Origin: Adineta vaga
Lineage: Eukaryota; Rotifera
DNA length: 64,000 nucleotides
Assembly (NCBI GenBank): GCA_021613535.1
Contig: CP075494.1
Coordinates: 1,116,001 to 1,180,000 of the forward strand
Direction of reading: 5' to 3'
Positions 11,301-21,783 of this stretch are shown here, piece by piece; the stretch's first letter is position 1; each line of letters starts with the position of its first letter. The notes under the pieces are model-generated. The model worked only from the letters and a program-made list of their open reading frames with translations. It searched no databases and was not told the origin of the DNA. A program made the translations under genes and the position numbers.

Positions 11301-12027
11301 GAAATCGATTTTTGTTCGTTCCACAATTTTGAATCACGAACAAAATATTTTCTCTCAAAATACAACTCATTCAAAATTTGAATACAATAAAATATATATT
11401 TTCAACATCGAATATGAAATCCAAAATTCTTCAACTTTATACACAAGTTTTTATATAAAATGTTTGTTTATTAAAAAATAAAATTCATCAAGTAGAAATT
11501 TCTCCGATTTTTAGTTGTTAATACACCAAATATACAATTTATGATTTGATCAGAAAAGATATTTAATAAAAAAAACTGGTTTCTTTCTCGTGAATAAATT
11601 CTTTTCAACCAAATAAACACAGAAAAATGAGTGAACAAATATTTGAATTTGTCAAAATAGTCTTCTCTTTTTTTTGAAAATATTTGACTTTTAATTGATA
11701 ATTCGAACAAAAAAGAAATATTCTTAAATTTTAGTTTTTCTATAACATTTCATTATTAAATTAACCAATTATTAAATTTCGACTTTCACACATGAGTTGA
11801 TAGTATAAATCTTCGTGAATTTATTTCTAATAGAAACAAGTATGATTTTCACTGTTATTAAGTAAGAGTGTGGGTGAATAGAAAAAACCCACACCCACCC
11901 ACCCTACACCATCAAAATCTGCTAGAAGCACTATAGATACTTTTCAATTGTTTTATTTAAAATTGTATCAAGTCAAAATCTATGGTCTGTCAATATTCGT
12001 GTTCATTAAAAGTAAATAAACGAAGGA
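11301..12027. other. Intergenic, no gene seen
   Basis: AT-rich DNA. Contains one telomere-like inverted repeat (11866-11910) lying about 120 bp downstream of the stop of the TIR gene. Confidence 0.5.
11866..11910. repeat. Telomere-like inverted repeat
   Basis: GAGTGTGGGTG, a short A-rich loop, then ACCCACACCCACCCACCCTACACC. It lies downstream of the 3' end of the minus-strand TIR gene. Confidence 0.75.
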
Positions 12028-14458
12028 TTAAACTTTATTTGTGTTTACTGATTGAGTGTTTGTTGTTGAAGGTGGATAAATGTAATAGTATTGAAAATAT
12101 ATTCCTCGCGGGGGTTTTGGTGGAGGCAAATATTGTTTTAGCGTCTGAATAAACTTGAAGAAAAGATCCAATGGTAATGGTGAATCATCTAAACCTTTAT
12201 TGATCACAGGAAACATTGCACTAGGAGTTGTTTGACAGGCTTGATGAAATTCAAATAATATTGGTCCGTTCATCGATTTACAAACTGGTATTAGTGGATT
12301 GAGTTCATTATCTTCAAGAAATTCATTGACATGAACGTTGGTCCATATTGTTACTGGACCAACAGTCAAATATTCTCGTGTTTGTACAGGTGGTGGTTTA
12401 CTCTCTTCTGGAACCGGTTCAGCTTCTGCTGTTTTAGAAGAATCATCAGCTGATTTTGTTACTTCGCTCTCTGCACTAGTATCCGCTTCTTGGCGTTTGA
12501 TTTCAGCGATCAAGAGTTTATAGGCTTCATCGAATTCTTCATCTTCTTTACCCGCAAAATCAATATAAATTTTTGATCCTACCATAAAGCCTAACCAACC
12601 ATCAGGTTTGTAATCTTTTTCGACTATGATTGGAATCATTTTACTTTTTCGATTGTACGCGTATTCAGCTTCGGCTTGACAATTAGCACTCGACTTATAA
12701 TCACTCGATATACAGAATAATACGCATTTGGAATTTTCAACAGCTTCTGCCATACTTTCAATGATTGAACCACGCATTTCATCTCTATCTAACCAAACAC
12801 TGTAGCCTTCTTTTTCCAAACGATCATTAATTTGATGACACACTTCTTTTTGTGCCCAGCAATATGAAATCATCATATCGTATTGCTCAGGTTTTTCTTT
12901 GTCGTCTGTCGATTCTTTTTTTTCTTCCGTTGTTTGTTCATTTGATTCATTTTCTTCGGCTTCTTTCTTAAACTTCTCTTCATCTTCCAATTTCCACATA
13001 ATTCCATGAGCTGCTTTTGCTACATCTTTATTTTCAGACTTTTTCATTTTTTCGACATGATCGACAAATTCTCGATCTTCATTAAATGTTGTTTTCGCAT
13101 CTGGATTAAATGAAAGTGCATAGGCAACTTCGAGTGGTGTAGGATCATCCGTAGTTTCTTTAGTATACTGCATAATGGATGGTAAAGCATTCTGTTCTAC
13201 AACTTGCTGTTTTATTTCATCACTTTGTACCAAACCTAATCGTAAAGAAAAATCGAAAGACAATACTTGAATATATATCAATAGTAACTGATGTACCTTT
13301 CAATCCTTGTATAAGATCTTCTGCCGTTTCATCTTTGTTATCTTCGAGTGCTTCGTTGAAATTTTTTACAAATAATTCAGTAACCTTGGCTGAATCATTC
13401 GTTCTTACAAATTCTTCTTCTGGTACAAGAAATGAAAGTAATTCGAAGGCATGTAATTGCATCTTTTCATCGGACTTTTCATTGGAGAGTTGTTTTAGAA
13501 TCCCTTTTAATTTACTATCATTAGCCGTTTTCTTTTTTAATTCACTTAAAAGTGTATGATCCGAACGAACAATTTCAAGTAAAATGTTCAGCGCAATATG
13601 AACAAGTGTAATACGTCCTTCTTCGTATTTAGAATCAGACAACGGTTGTTTCGAAAGAATGGTTGTTAATGCTTCTTGAATAAGACGTTTGTCTTCCAAT
13701 GATAAGGAACTTGAATTTGATAGGATAAATCGCAATGGATAAAGCAGACATAAGACAACTGTATCCGTCCATTTTTCAATGTTAGGAAGAAAATGTGTAA
13801 ACAATTCGGCATAGTTAGGTAACATATTGTCAAGAAGTTTTTGTACTTGAGATTCATCCTTGTCACATGTGAGAATATAATCCGGACAGGTGATCAGTAG
13901 ATATTGTTGAGTCAAAGTCAGAGTAGAGGCATTGTTCTTACCAACATTATATAGTGTTTCTTTGTAGGAATTATTCGTGATACATCGACAAATAACATCA
14001 AGCAATTGATCACAATCACTATTAGTCAAAGCTTGAATGAATTTATCAAATGATTCTAAATTAGGATCTTCTGTTCCTTTGATATCTAAATAGTAATCAT
14101 GAGAAGCAATATCGTCCGCGCATTTTTTCGCTAGATCGATTAGCTTCGTCTGTTTATCGAACCATTTTGTAGCTTCATTGTCGTTCTTTGTGTATTCGAG
14201 CAGATATTCACTACATTGCTGAAATGTGTCTTTTTGAGTTTTATCTAAAGAATGATTGATGTGCCAATATTCTAGAATTTCGCACAATTTTTCGGATAAT
14301 TGCTCGTTAAGAAACGCTTGTTTGTTGACTTGTTCATCGGTAGAAACAGGCGATGATGATGAAAGTAACTGATTGTTACGTTTTCGCCACACATCTAGTG
14401 CGATTTTTGCCTGCTTTTGCACGTCATCCCAAGACGATTTACGCTTGTTTTCGTCCAT
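12028..14458 (-). CDS. Helical repeat-TIR-SAM domain protein (SARM1-like parts in a different order)
   Basis: Two exons, 14458-13297 and 13235-12028, joined by a 61-nt GT-AG intron in frame (LIQGLKG|LVQSDEIKQ), give 789 residues. The start MDENKRK is the first ATG. Residues 1 to about 470 are helical and leucine-rich, like ARM/HEAT repeats. A charged Lys/Glu linker follows. The TIR domain is at about 505-617: YDMMISYCWAQKE, then GYSVWLDRDEMRGS (box 2 region), then SSANCQAEAEYAYN, where the Glu (about 576) sits where NAD-cleaving TIR domains have their catalytic glutamate. A SAM-like domain is at about 685-757 (WTNVHVNEFLEDNEL...). A role in NAD-dependent immune or stress signalling is inferred from the TIR family; NADase activity is unproven. 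SARM1 has ARM-SAM-SAM-TIR, so here TIR precedes SAM. Confidence 0.85.
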
Positions 14459-15177
14459 ATTGATATATTTTAATTTCAACTACTTAATGAAAAAGAGAAA
14501 AAAACTGGTTAGAATATATTCATTGCTTTATTTTTCGTATCTATGAAACTGTCAAGGACGAAAAGTTACGTTGCATAAATATCATATTGACGTTTTATTG
14601 GCCAAATGTTTTATCATTAATTTTGAGAATACAAGGATAGTACGAATGAAGAAAAAAAAATACATGCTGTCAATAAGCATATAATATTTATTATTCATTT
14701 TACTTTGCTCACATTATATATATCTTTGTATACATGCATAACCAAGGTGAAGCGTGAGAAAAAGCGGCAAAGCACAAGAGAACGAAAAATGAAGCGAGAC
14801 GAATAAAGATACTACAATCACTTGTTGACAACACAAACCATAACATTCTGTATTATTAACGAAAGAAAAGATTTTTATGTGAACAACGTTCTAAACATTG
14901 AAGATACAATGTGTATAAGAAATATTACATGATCAAATGATAATGATAAACAACTATCAATGGCTTATGGATTGACTTGAACGTATAGAATTTTTCAACT
15001 CTATCAAAATATTTTTTTAAATTAAATTAAATTAAATTAAATAACACAAATGGATCAGAAATGAACTTTTTCAAAACTTGACCGTACATATAATTTAAGT
15101 TAACGTTATTAGAATGAATATTTATTAATAATGAAGAAAATAATAAAGCTGAATACTAAGAAAAAGTTTAATATATA
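14459..15177. other. Intergenic, no gene seen
   Basis: AT-rich spacer between two minus-strand genes. It contains a short pentanucleotide tract (AAATT repeated about five times, near 15013-15041). Confidence 0.5.
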
Positions 15178-17146
15178 TCATTTTGTAGATATTTCTTCGA
15201 CATGTACTTTTTGATCATTTCGAAAGACAAAGAAAAACACGATACCAGTGACAAACGACTCAATGGCTAGTGCTGCATACATCCATAATAGTTTCGGATT
15301 CACTGTTACTGGTACAAGTGCAAGATTCAGAGCACTACCAATGGCCGATGTGAATAGAAAAAGTGACATGACAATGGATTTCATTGATGCTGGTGCCTGA
15401 GTAAATGCATACTCGAGACCAGTAATAGAAGCGAAGATTTCTGAAAGAGCAATGAAAAAATAAGCTGGAATTTGCCAAGCTACAGTAATATTGTTGTACT
15501 GTTGTTCGTTCGAAGAAGGTTTGTTAATATAGGTATAGTTTGGACCAGTAGTATAGATCAAATGTTGAACGAATGCTGACCATGCCATGCCTAAGGAAAC
15601 ACATAAGAAACCAGCAGCAATACGGGCAATAGCTGAAAAGTTGATTTTAAAGCGTCGTAAGCTAGGATAGATCAATTTGTCGAAGACTGGAATAGCAATA
15701 ACCAAAACGAGTGGATCGATATTTTGTAAAATATCATTGGGTAGAGGACCTAAACAGAAACTCTAATCAAATTAATCTACATATGAATCGCCTCTTCTTC
15801 TTTACTAATACATATTAGTTGACAGTTATTTTAAAAGAGATCACGAACTTACCAACATTCATTTGTGCAGCTTGTGATACTAAATTAGTTCCAAATTGAT
15901 TATAACAAATCCAATATAACGGATAGAAAGCAAAAACACGACAAGCACGCACTGCTTTTTTAAGATCATCAATAAATTGATTGTTATTTGCTTCTGTTCC
16001 TGTCTCCAGTTCATTATGATCAATTGATGATGGAATTACTTTGGCATAATCCAAAAGACTTGATCGATCGGATTGTTTACCCATTCTCCATCGCATTCGA
16101 ATGGCAGTCGCTGTTACACGTGTAGCACGAATGAGTAATGAACCAGATGGAGCTTTTTGAACGTATCGATTGCGACCAATGATCAAGACAATGATGGCAC
16201 CAACGAAAACAACCGTAGGTATAAGATAGGCAAGCCAGAATGAAAGATACTTTTCAATATTGGTAGTAAGAATCAATGAAAGTGCCCCAATATTAATTGC
16301 CCAATAGAACCAATTGAACATTGATTGCATGGTTCTAAATAAAATATAAAACAATATGATTTCAGGAAGAAACAGATAAGTATTCAATTATCTCACACAT
16401 CTGGATCAAGAATTTGTCTTTTACCTTTAATCACTATAAAAAAAAGAGAAGAAGTATAATCATTTGTTGTTTTAAAAAAATTGTTTTTAGTTACCCGTAA
16501 TAATTGGTTTCGTCCTAGAATATTGTTCAGCCATCAATGGACTTACATTACTCTTTACACCACCAGTTCCTAAGCCTAGGATGATTATTGCTACGATTAA
16601 ACCAGGAAAAGCAACACCGTTTTCAATAGCAGGTGGTATACTGGTAAAAAGCAGGACGAGAAGACCAACCATGTAGACAACACATGAAACTACAATCGTT
16701 TTATATTTGCCCCAAAGTTGATCGGCTAGAATGGCACCAATGATTGGTGTTAGATAAGCAAAAAATCGAAAAAACATTGTTAATGCAGTAGCAGTTTGCT
16801 GCCCACGATCGAGAGCACCTGGTTGTGTGTCATTTCCAGTAGCTGGTGGAAATTCAATATAATTTTGAAAGAGACCAGAGATACCATAGAAGGCGAAACG
16901 TTCGCACAATTCACAAATGACAATCAGCCAAGCTGCTATTGGTATCCGATCAGCAACGCGTTCCAATGTTGACATTTCTTCAGCTGTTGGTTGAATTTCA
17001 TTGGAATCATCTGTTTTTTCAATAATTCTCGATACAACAGCATCTGTTTTTTCAATGGGTCTTGATTCGACTGCATCTGTTTCTTCAATAATTCTCGATT
17101 CAGCTGCATCTACAGTGTTCAATTCAATTTCTTCAGCTATACTCAT
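15178..17146 (-). CDS. Proton-coupled oligopeptide transporter (POT/PTR2 family)
   Basis: Four exons join in frame: 17146-16495, 16433-16397 (a 37-nt micro-exon), 16334-15853 and 15749-15178, for 580 residues, normal for the family. Motifs include ERFAFYGISGLFQNYI (first helix), ADQLWGKYKTIVVSCVVYMV, GLGTGGVKSNVSPLMAEQY (PTR2 signature), FNWFYWAINIGAL, and later PAYFFIALSEIFASITGLEY. The family imports di- and tripeptides with protons across the plasma membrane. The N-terminus is acidic with about three copies of an 11-residue repeat (ESRIIEETDAV). The sequence looks closer to fungal PTR2 than to animal SLC15, suggesting horizontal transfer; this is inference and needs a tree. The micro-exon encodes IKGKRQILDPD. 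Confidence 0.88.
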
Positions 17147-17424
17147 TTGGTACTATGCACTTCGAGAATTATATGTGTGTGCGTGTATGTGTGTGTTTCA
17201 AGGTTATTTTATATTTGCAAATATGCTGTATCACGAGAGCTCGTAAAATGATAAAAGAATCTTTATTTTTATTCCTCTCATATATGTACATATATATTGC
17301 TAGTTCTTATCTATACCCTTGAGTGTTTCATTCGAGATGGTAATAAGAATTATTTTATGTTGGTGCATTCTACTTACCTTGTTGATGATAAATTCTTAAA
17401 AATAAATACAAAAAATTCTTAACT

Positions 17425-17479
17425 TAGAGGATGTGGGCTAGAGTCAAGAGAATATACTTTCATCCACACTCGCACTACC
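17425..17479. repeat. Degenerate telomere-like inverted repeat
   Basis: TTAGAGGATGTGGGC, spacer, then CATCCACACTCGCACTACC. The arms are imperfect but have the same layout as the other copies. Confidence 0.4.
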
Positions 17480-18180
17480 AGGTCAGTATTACTGTTAGAT
17501 AGTTTTCAGTTTTTTAAAAGATTATCCACTGGCTTACTCTATTCGAGTTAGTTTTTCTCCTCTAGAACGAAATTCATGTCGAGAAATGAGCAAAATTCAG
17601 AGTTTTGATTGATTTGGTTCCACTAGATAAACTCTTGAACATACCATCATTATTTTTTCAGATATATACTGCTCAAACAGATTTGTCGTTGCTCTCTTTA
17701 GTCTTTTGAGTCGAAAATGTTTAGATGATTTCAACGAAATGAATTACAATGACGAGTGCAAAAGATATCCTTGAGTGGGATAGAGAGATTGAGTAGCATA
17801 CAGATGGCGTCTTCAGATACGTTGTGAATACACAGTTTTACTAGGAATCATCGAATCTTTTTAGTGCCTGACTATATATGTTTATTGAAAATATATATAC
17901 ATATAAAATAACATATCTTTCGTTTGTTCGTTCATCACTATTTAAGAACTTGTAACATCGATTTGATCTTGTTTATGAAAGCAACGAAATATTTACTGAG
18001 GTTAAGAAGGATTTAGTTGAAAATCAACAAGTCAATAATTTATTTAAATCACTAATTTGAAGATGTTCCGGAAAATATTTTTATTTGTTTATTTTCTCTT
18101 GTTTGCTTAGTATGGGTAGTTAGAAGAAGCATGTATTTTGCACGAAAATATTACAAAGCATATGTCTTAGCAAATGGCTC

Positions 18181-18229
18181 TTGAGGGTGTGGCTAACATA
18201 TTTACACATAAATCTCACCCACACCCTTT
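18181..18229. repeat. Telomere-like inverted repeat
   Basis: TTGAGGGTGTGG, AT-rich spacer, then CTCACCCACACCCTTTA. It lies about 210 bp upstream of the small secreted protein gene. Confidence 0.7.
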
Positions 18230-18437
18230 ATGATGCATACGGTAGCAATAAGACTATTGGTGCCAGTTAAATAAATATTATTTATTTTTAGCCATTATAA
18301 TCAAATCGTTCTCCGCATTTCATCGCTTACTACGTAAGTAACACATATTCATATCACAAAAATGCCACCAGCACTTTCTTTTATAGTCTTTCATTTGCTA
18401 TTCGTAAAAGACTTCATCGTCAACGTAGACCGACTCT

Positions 18438-18761
18438 ATGATTCGATTTTGTTACGTCTTAGCTTTATGGACATTCTGGATGGGTGCTAATATCGCTGCA
18501 GTTTGTAATCACGGTGAAAGCAATTGCTACGGTAATTGTTACGATCCAAGCACTCATAAGTGCATTACACCGGGTCCCGGTTTGTTTGCTGTACCCTGTA
18601 AAAACAATGAAAATCTATGTTACGATACTTGCTACGATTCTATCGCTCACAGGTGCATTAGACCAGGTCCTGGCTTGATGGCAGTCCCTTGTAAGATGAA
18701 CGAAGACCTTTGCAATTATATGTGCTACGATCGAGCAACAAAAGTTTGCCTTAAGGAATAG
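18438..18761 (+). CDS. Small secreted cysteine-rich repeat protein
   Basis: 107 residues. A signal peptide is obvious (MIRFCYVLALWTFWMGANIAAV). The mature part has three copies of a repeat of about 32 residues built as C-YxxCYDxxxHKCIxPGPGLxAVPC. The third copy is shorter, ending CYDRATKVCLKE. Each unit has four cysteines, which suggests disulfide-stabilised modules. The pattern CYDxxxxxC is reminiscent of fungal cell-wall-binding modules (CBM52-like), but the match is by eye and weak. Location is probably extracellular. A telomere-like inverted repeat begins about 40 bp after the stop. No other homologue is recognised. Confidence 0.75.
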   Translation: MIRFCYVLALWTFWMGANIAAVCNHGESNCYGNCYDPSTHKCITPGPGLFAVPCKNNENLCYDTCYDSIAHRCIRPGPGLMAVPCKMNEDLCNYMCYDRATKVCLKE

Positions 18762-19230
18762 TAGATGTTACAAACGTATACTTGATTTTTTTCAATAATA
18801 TCTTGAGGGTGTGAGGTTGTTACTCTTTGAATTTAACCCACACCCATCAAAACCACTTTTTAAATGGCCTAAACCAGATATATTTGAACTAGATGCAATA
18901 TAGATACCATTGACTAACAGTATCATCAAAGTTAAGAATAATATTTACGAATCTCTTTGAGTATTGTGAAGTGCCTCTTGATTATAAAAATTTGAAATTC
19001 TATTCATCAATTCATCTATGAAGGTTTTACATAAACTGAATTAGTTATGCATTATTCACGTTGAAATATTTATCTCTAACAATGATGTAAATATATGTAT
19101 TGTTTATCCTACTGTATGGTATAGTCAGTGATTCTATTGTGTATTCTTCGCAATGAACAAAATGACTATGCACGCACGCGTATATGAATAGTTTTCTCTT
19201 TGATAAAGCTAATAAATAACAATATACAAA
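18762..19230. other. Intergenic, no gene seen
   Basis: Apart from the telomere-like inverted repeat at 18802-18850, nothing recognisable. Confidence 0.5.
18802..18850. repeat. Telomere-like inverted repeat, 3' of secreted protein gene
   Basis: CTTGAGGGTGTGAGG, spacer, then AACCCACACCCATCAA. It begins about 40 bp after the preceding stop codon. Confidence 0.75.
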
Positions 19231-19909
19231 TTACAATGTCTGTTTCGCACGTTCGAAATAATCTGTCATACGTTGCAGGTTTGGACGCCCTGAAAGTAAT
19301 GAGTGTTGTGCGATTTGTATAGCTTGTTCCAGAAATGAGCACGCTTTCGAATAATTTCGAATGTTTTCATATGCCAAACCGATATTGCCATAGCATGCAG
19401 CTAACTTAGGATCTTTGGAAGGAAGAGTTTTTTCATAGATATTTGATTGCTTCTTCATATTCTCCTTGATTATATTTAATCAAACCAAGATGATTATAAA
19501 TAGCTGCGATATCACTCTCTTTCGTTGTTTCAATAAGTAACATTTCATAAATCTCTTCAGCCTTATTATTTTGACCCATGTCTGTCAATACTAAACTCAA
19601 TCTGTACCAACCCTCTGCATTAGGGAAATTTTCTTTTCGAATTCGTTGCGTAAGTGCATTCAATTTTTTGTCATTATCACTCGTTAATGTTAAACTTACC
19701 TCGTAGACTCTGTCATTTTCATCCATTGGTTTAATATCATGAATTCGAAATACACTATGCCTTGAAAATAATACTTCATCTTCATCCGAAAAGTAACTAA
19801 TACCACGAATTGGATCAATTTGTAAGACAAAGAGAATTCCAACTAAAGCAGGATTTTGTTGAGCAAAACTAAGTGAAATTTTACGAACCTCACTAGTAGA
19901 CAAGAAGTT
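19231..19909 (-). pseudogene. ADP-ribosyltransferase/TPR protein remnant
   Basis: The minus strand reads FLSTSEVRKISLSFA, then DEDEVLFSRHSVFRI. These are the second and third catalytic blocks (S-T-S and E-x-E) of an arginine-type mono-ADP-ribosyltransferase. TPR repeats follow (WYRLSLVLTDMGQNNKAEEIY, IYNHLGLIKYNQGEYEEAIKY). The first block (the R of YRG) is missing because the sequence breaks into stops above 19909. A single inserted base near 19439-19441 shifts the frame between EEAIKY and YEKTLPSKDPKLAACY. The last repeat ends at 19231. It is a truncated relative of the genes at 54-56 kb and 62.7-64 kb. The family transfers ADP-ribose from NAD to proteins; this copy cannot be active. Confidence 0.75.
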
Positions 19910-20016
19910 GTTTTATTATCACAAAAGATAAAAATTGAATTCACTTGAGACATCGGATGTATGCGACGTACAATATATTGCCCAAGAAATCCTGACGTAA
20001 TTATACAGACATTATG

Positions 20017-20067
20017 ATCTTGAGGGTGTGCGTGAAGAAGAGATACCTAGACCCACACCATCAAGAT
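20017..20067. repeat. Telomere-like inverted repeat
   Basis: ATCTTGAGGGTGTGCGTG, spacer, then GACCCACACCATCAAGAT. The outer bases are perfectly inverted, including the ATCTTGA/TCAAGAT ends. Confidence 0.8.
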
Positions 20068-20085
20068 AGCTACCGTTAGACTAGT

Positions 20086-20310
20086 CTTACTCACATATTC
20101 TGCTGATTTCTTTATATTATTTTCACGAGTGTCTGTATGAAAAACTTTTGATTTATCTGTTTGTCGAAAAAGAATTTTCTTCCGATTTTGTACTTTTTGA
20201 AAATATTTCATAGTCAAATCTAATGTAGAACCTTTTGATGTTTCTTCTGTTATAGTCTTTCTTATTTCTTCTTCTATTCGTTGACAAAATCTATTCATTA
20301 AAGGTGGTTC
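20086..20310 (-). pseudogene. Possible reverse-transcriptase fragment between telomere-like repeats
   Basis: A minus-strand open frame includes FCQRIEEEIRKTITEE, then ILFRQTDKSKVFHTDT and AEYVSK. The RQTDKSKVFH block resembles the region preceding the reverse-transcriptase core in rotifer Penelope-like/Athena proteins, from memory of the family and by eye only. The open frame is bounded on both sides by telomere-like repeats (20017-20067 and 20321-20386), and its ends are encoded by them. It is too short to be functional. It could instead be an unrelated exon. Confidence 0.35.
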
Positions 20311-20320
20311 TTGTCCTATA

Positions 20321-20386
20321 GTTGAGGGTGTGGGTGTGATCGACATTGGTTCTTATTGTACCTCCACACACCCACACCCTCAAGAT
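20321..20386. repeat. Telomere-like inverted repeat
   Basis: GTTGAGGGTGTGGGTGTG, spacer, then CACACACCCACACCCTCAAG. One of the longest and best-preserved copies. Confidence 0.85.
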
Positions 20387-20808
20387 ATTATATATCCCAT
20401 CGTTTTCACACAAAACAGTCACTTATATATCCTTCCGAAAGAGAAAAGGATTATAAGGACAAAGTGCAAAGTAGGGACAAATATAAGCAGGTGACGTTTT
20501 TTACTGATTCGTCACATTCATATTATTAGAAATTCTTTAGAGTTATGTTTTGCTACGAGGTATTCTATATTCCAAAAAAAGAATTGAATATACGTAGTAC
20601 AGAAACTGTGTATGTTTATTAATCTAAGAATCAATTTCATGTTTAGTTGGAGGTTATAGCTGTCAAGGCCAATATATTAACTTCTTTTATTAACAAAAAA
20701 TTGATCTACATAACAAACATTTTTCATCTGGAAAAATAGAATTTTACTAGAAACAACGATTCTTACCAAGGACATTTTCTATTAGTTTACTTTAAGTTGA
20801 CATATAGA
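20387..20808. other. Intergenic upstream of receptor
   Basis: AT-rich, no coding signal. Confidence 0.5.
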
Positions 20809-21783
20809 ATGTCTTCATTAAGTAGTACATTACAACTTATTCAAAAAACTATACTTTTTGGTTTATCTTGCTTCTTTGTTACTTTGGGTGTAACTGGATG
20901 TATTCTGAATATTTTTCTTTTCTCTCGAAAACAATTTCGAACAATATCATGTTGTAAATATTTCTTAGTAGCATCATTTGCAATGTTATTCAATCTATTA
21001 GCGTATTCCATCCCAGCAATCTATGGCTATTATTATGTTAATCCAATTACATTTAATGTTCCTATTTGTAAATGTCGTGCATATGTCATTCATGTCATGT
21101 CTATCATATTTCGTTTTTTATTATGTGCGGCTTCATTTGATCGTTTTGCCTTATCATCTTCAAATGTACGTTTAAGAAATTTAGCAAATATCACATTTGC
21201 ATATCGAATCATCGCTTCAATTATTGTTATTATTCCGCTTATACATATTTATATGTTGATTGTTTATAATATAAAATCGAATAGTTGTTATAATTCTCTT
21301 GATGCAATTGGGATTACCTTTGCTAACGCCTATTCTTTACTAAATACTTCTATTCTGCCATTGGCATTGATGAGTATTTTTACTGTATGTATTCGGAAAA
21401 ATCTAGCGGACAGACAAAAACGTCGTCAAGTTATTATTAAGCAACAAACAGGAACAAATGAACAAAAGAACATTCAACTTAAACGGGATCGACAAATATT
21501 AAGAATGTTATTTGCTCAAATTATTGCGTTTTTTTTTGTAACATTACCATATATGATCTATAGTACCAATAATATTATTTCTCCTTATATTCAAAACAAA
21601 AGTTCCGATCAAATAGCAATAGAAAGTTTTATAAGTGGAATATCTGGCGGATTAAGTTATGTATTTCCTGCGATTTCATTTTATCTTTATACATTAACAT
21701 CAAGTATGTTTAGAAATGAATTATGGCGCTTATTACGTTCTTCATTCTGTCTCACTCAAAATCGTCGTATTGGACCAATATGA
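20809..21783 (+). CDS. Rhodopsin-like G-protein-coupled receptor (single exon)
   Basis: 324 residues counted from the first ATG (MSSLSSTLQLIQ). Seven hydrophobic segments are seen. TM1 contains GVTGCILNIFLF with the conserved Asn. TM3 ends AASFDRFALSSS, a D-R-F version of the DRY box. A conserved cysteine pair lies in the loops (VPICKCRA and SNSCYNSL). A basic third loop (NIQLKRDRQILRMLF) precedes TM6, and TM7 is YVFPAISFYLYTLTSSMFRNEL, with SFYLY in place of NPxxY. Location is the plasma membrane; the ligand is unknown. It differs in sequence from the other two receptors here, so it is not a recent tandem copy. Confidence 0.8.
   Translation: MSSLSSTLQLIQKTILFGLSCFFVTLGVTGCILNIFLFSRKQFRTISCCKYFLVASFAMLFNLLAYSIPAIYGYYYVNPITFNVPICKCRAYVIHVMSIIFRFLLCAASFDRFALSSSNVRLRNLANITFAYRIIASIIVIIPLIHIYMLIVYNIKSNSCYNSLDAIGITFANAYSLLNTSILPLALMSIFTVCIRKNLADRQKRRQVIIKQQTGTNEQKNIQLKRDRQILRMLFAQIIAFFFVTLPYMIYSTNNIISPYIQNKSSDQIAIESFISGISGGLSYVFPAISFYLYTLTSSMFRNELWRLLRSSFCLTQNRRIGPI

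Larger units (their letters stand above)
17147..18437. other. Intergenic, no gene seen
   Basis: Contains a GT-rich tract at about 17175-17199, a degenerate telomere-like inverted pair at 17425-17479 and a clear one at 18181-18229. No coding region is recognised. Confidence 0.5.
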
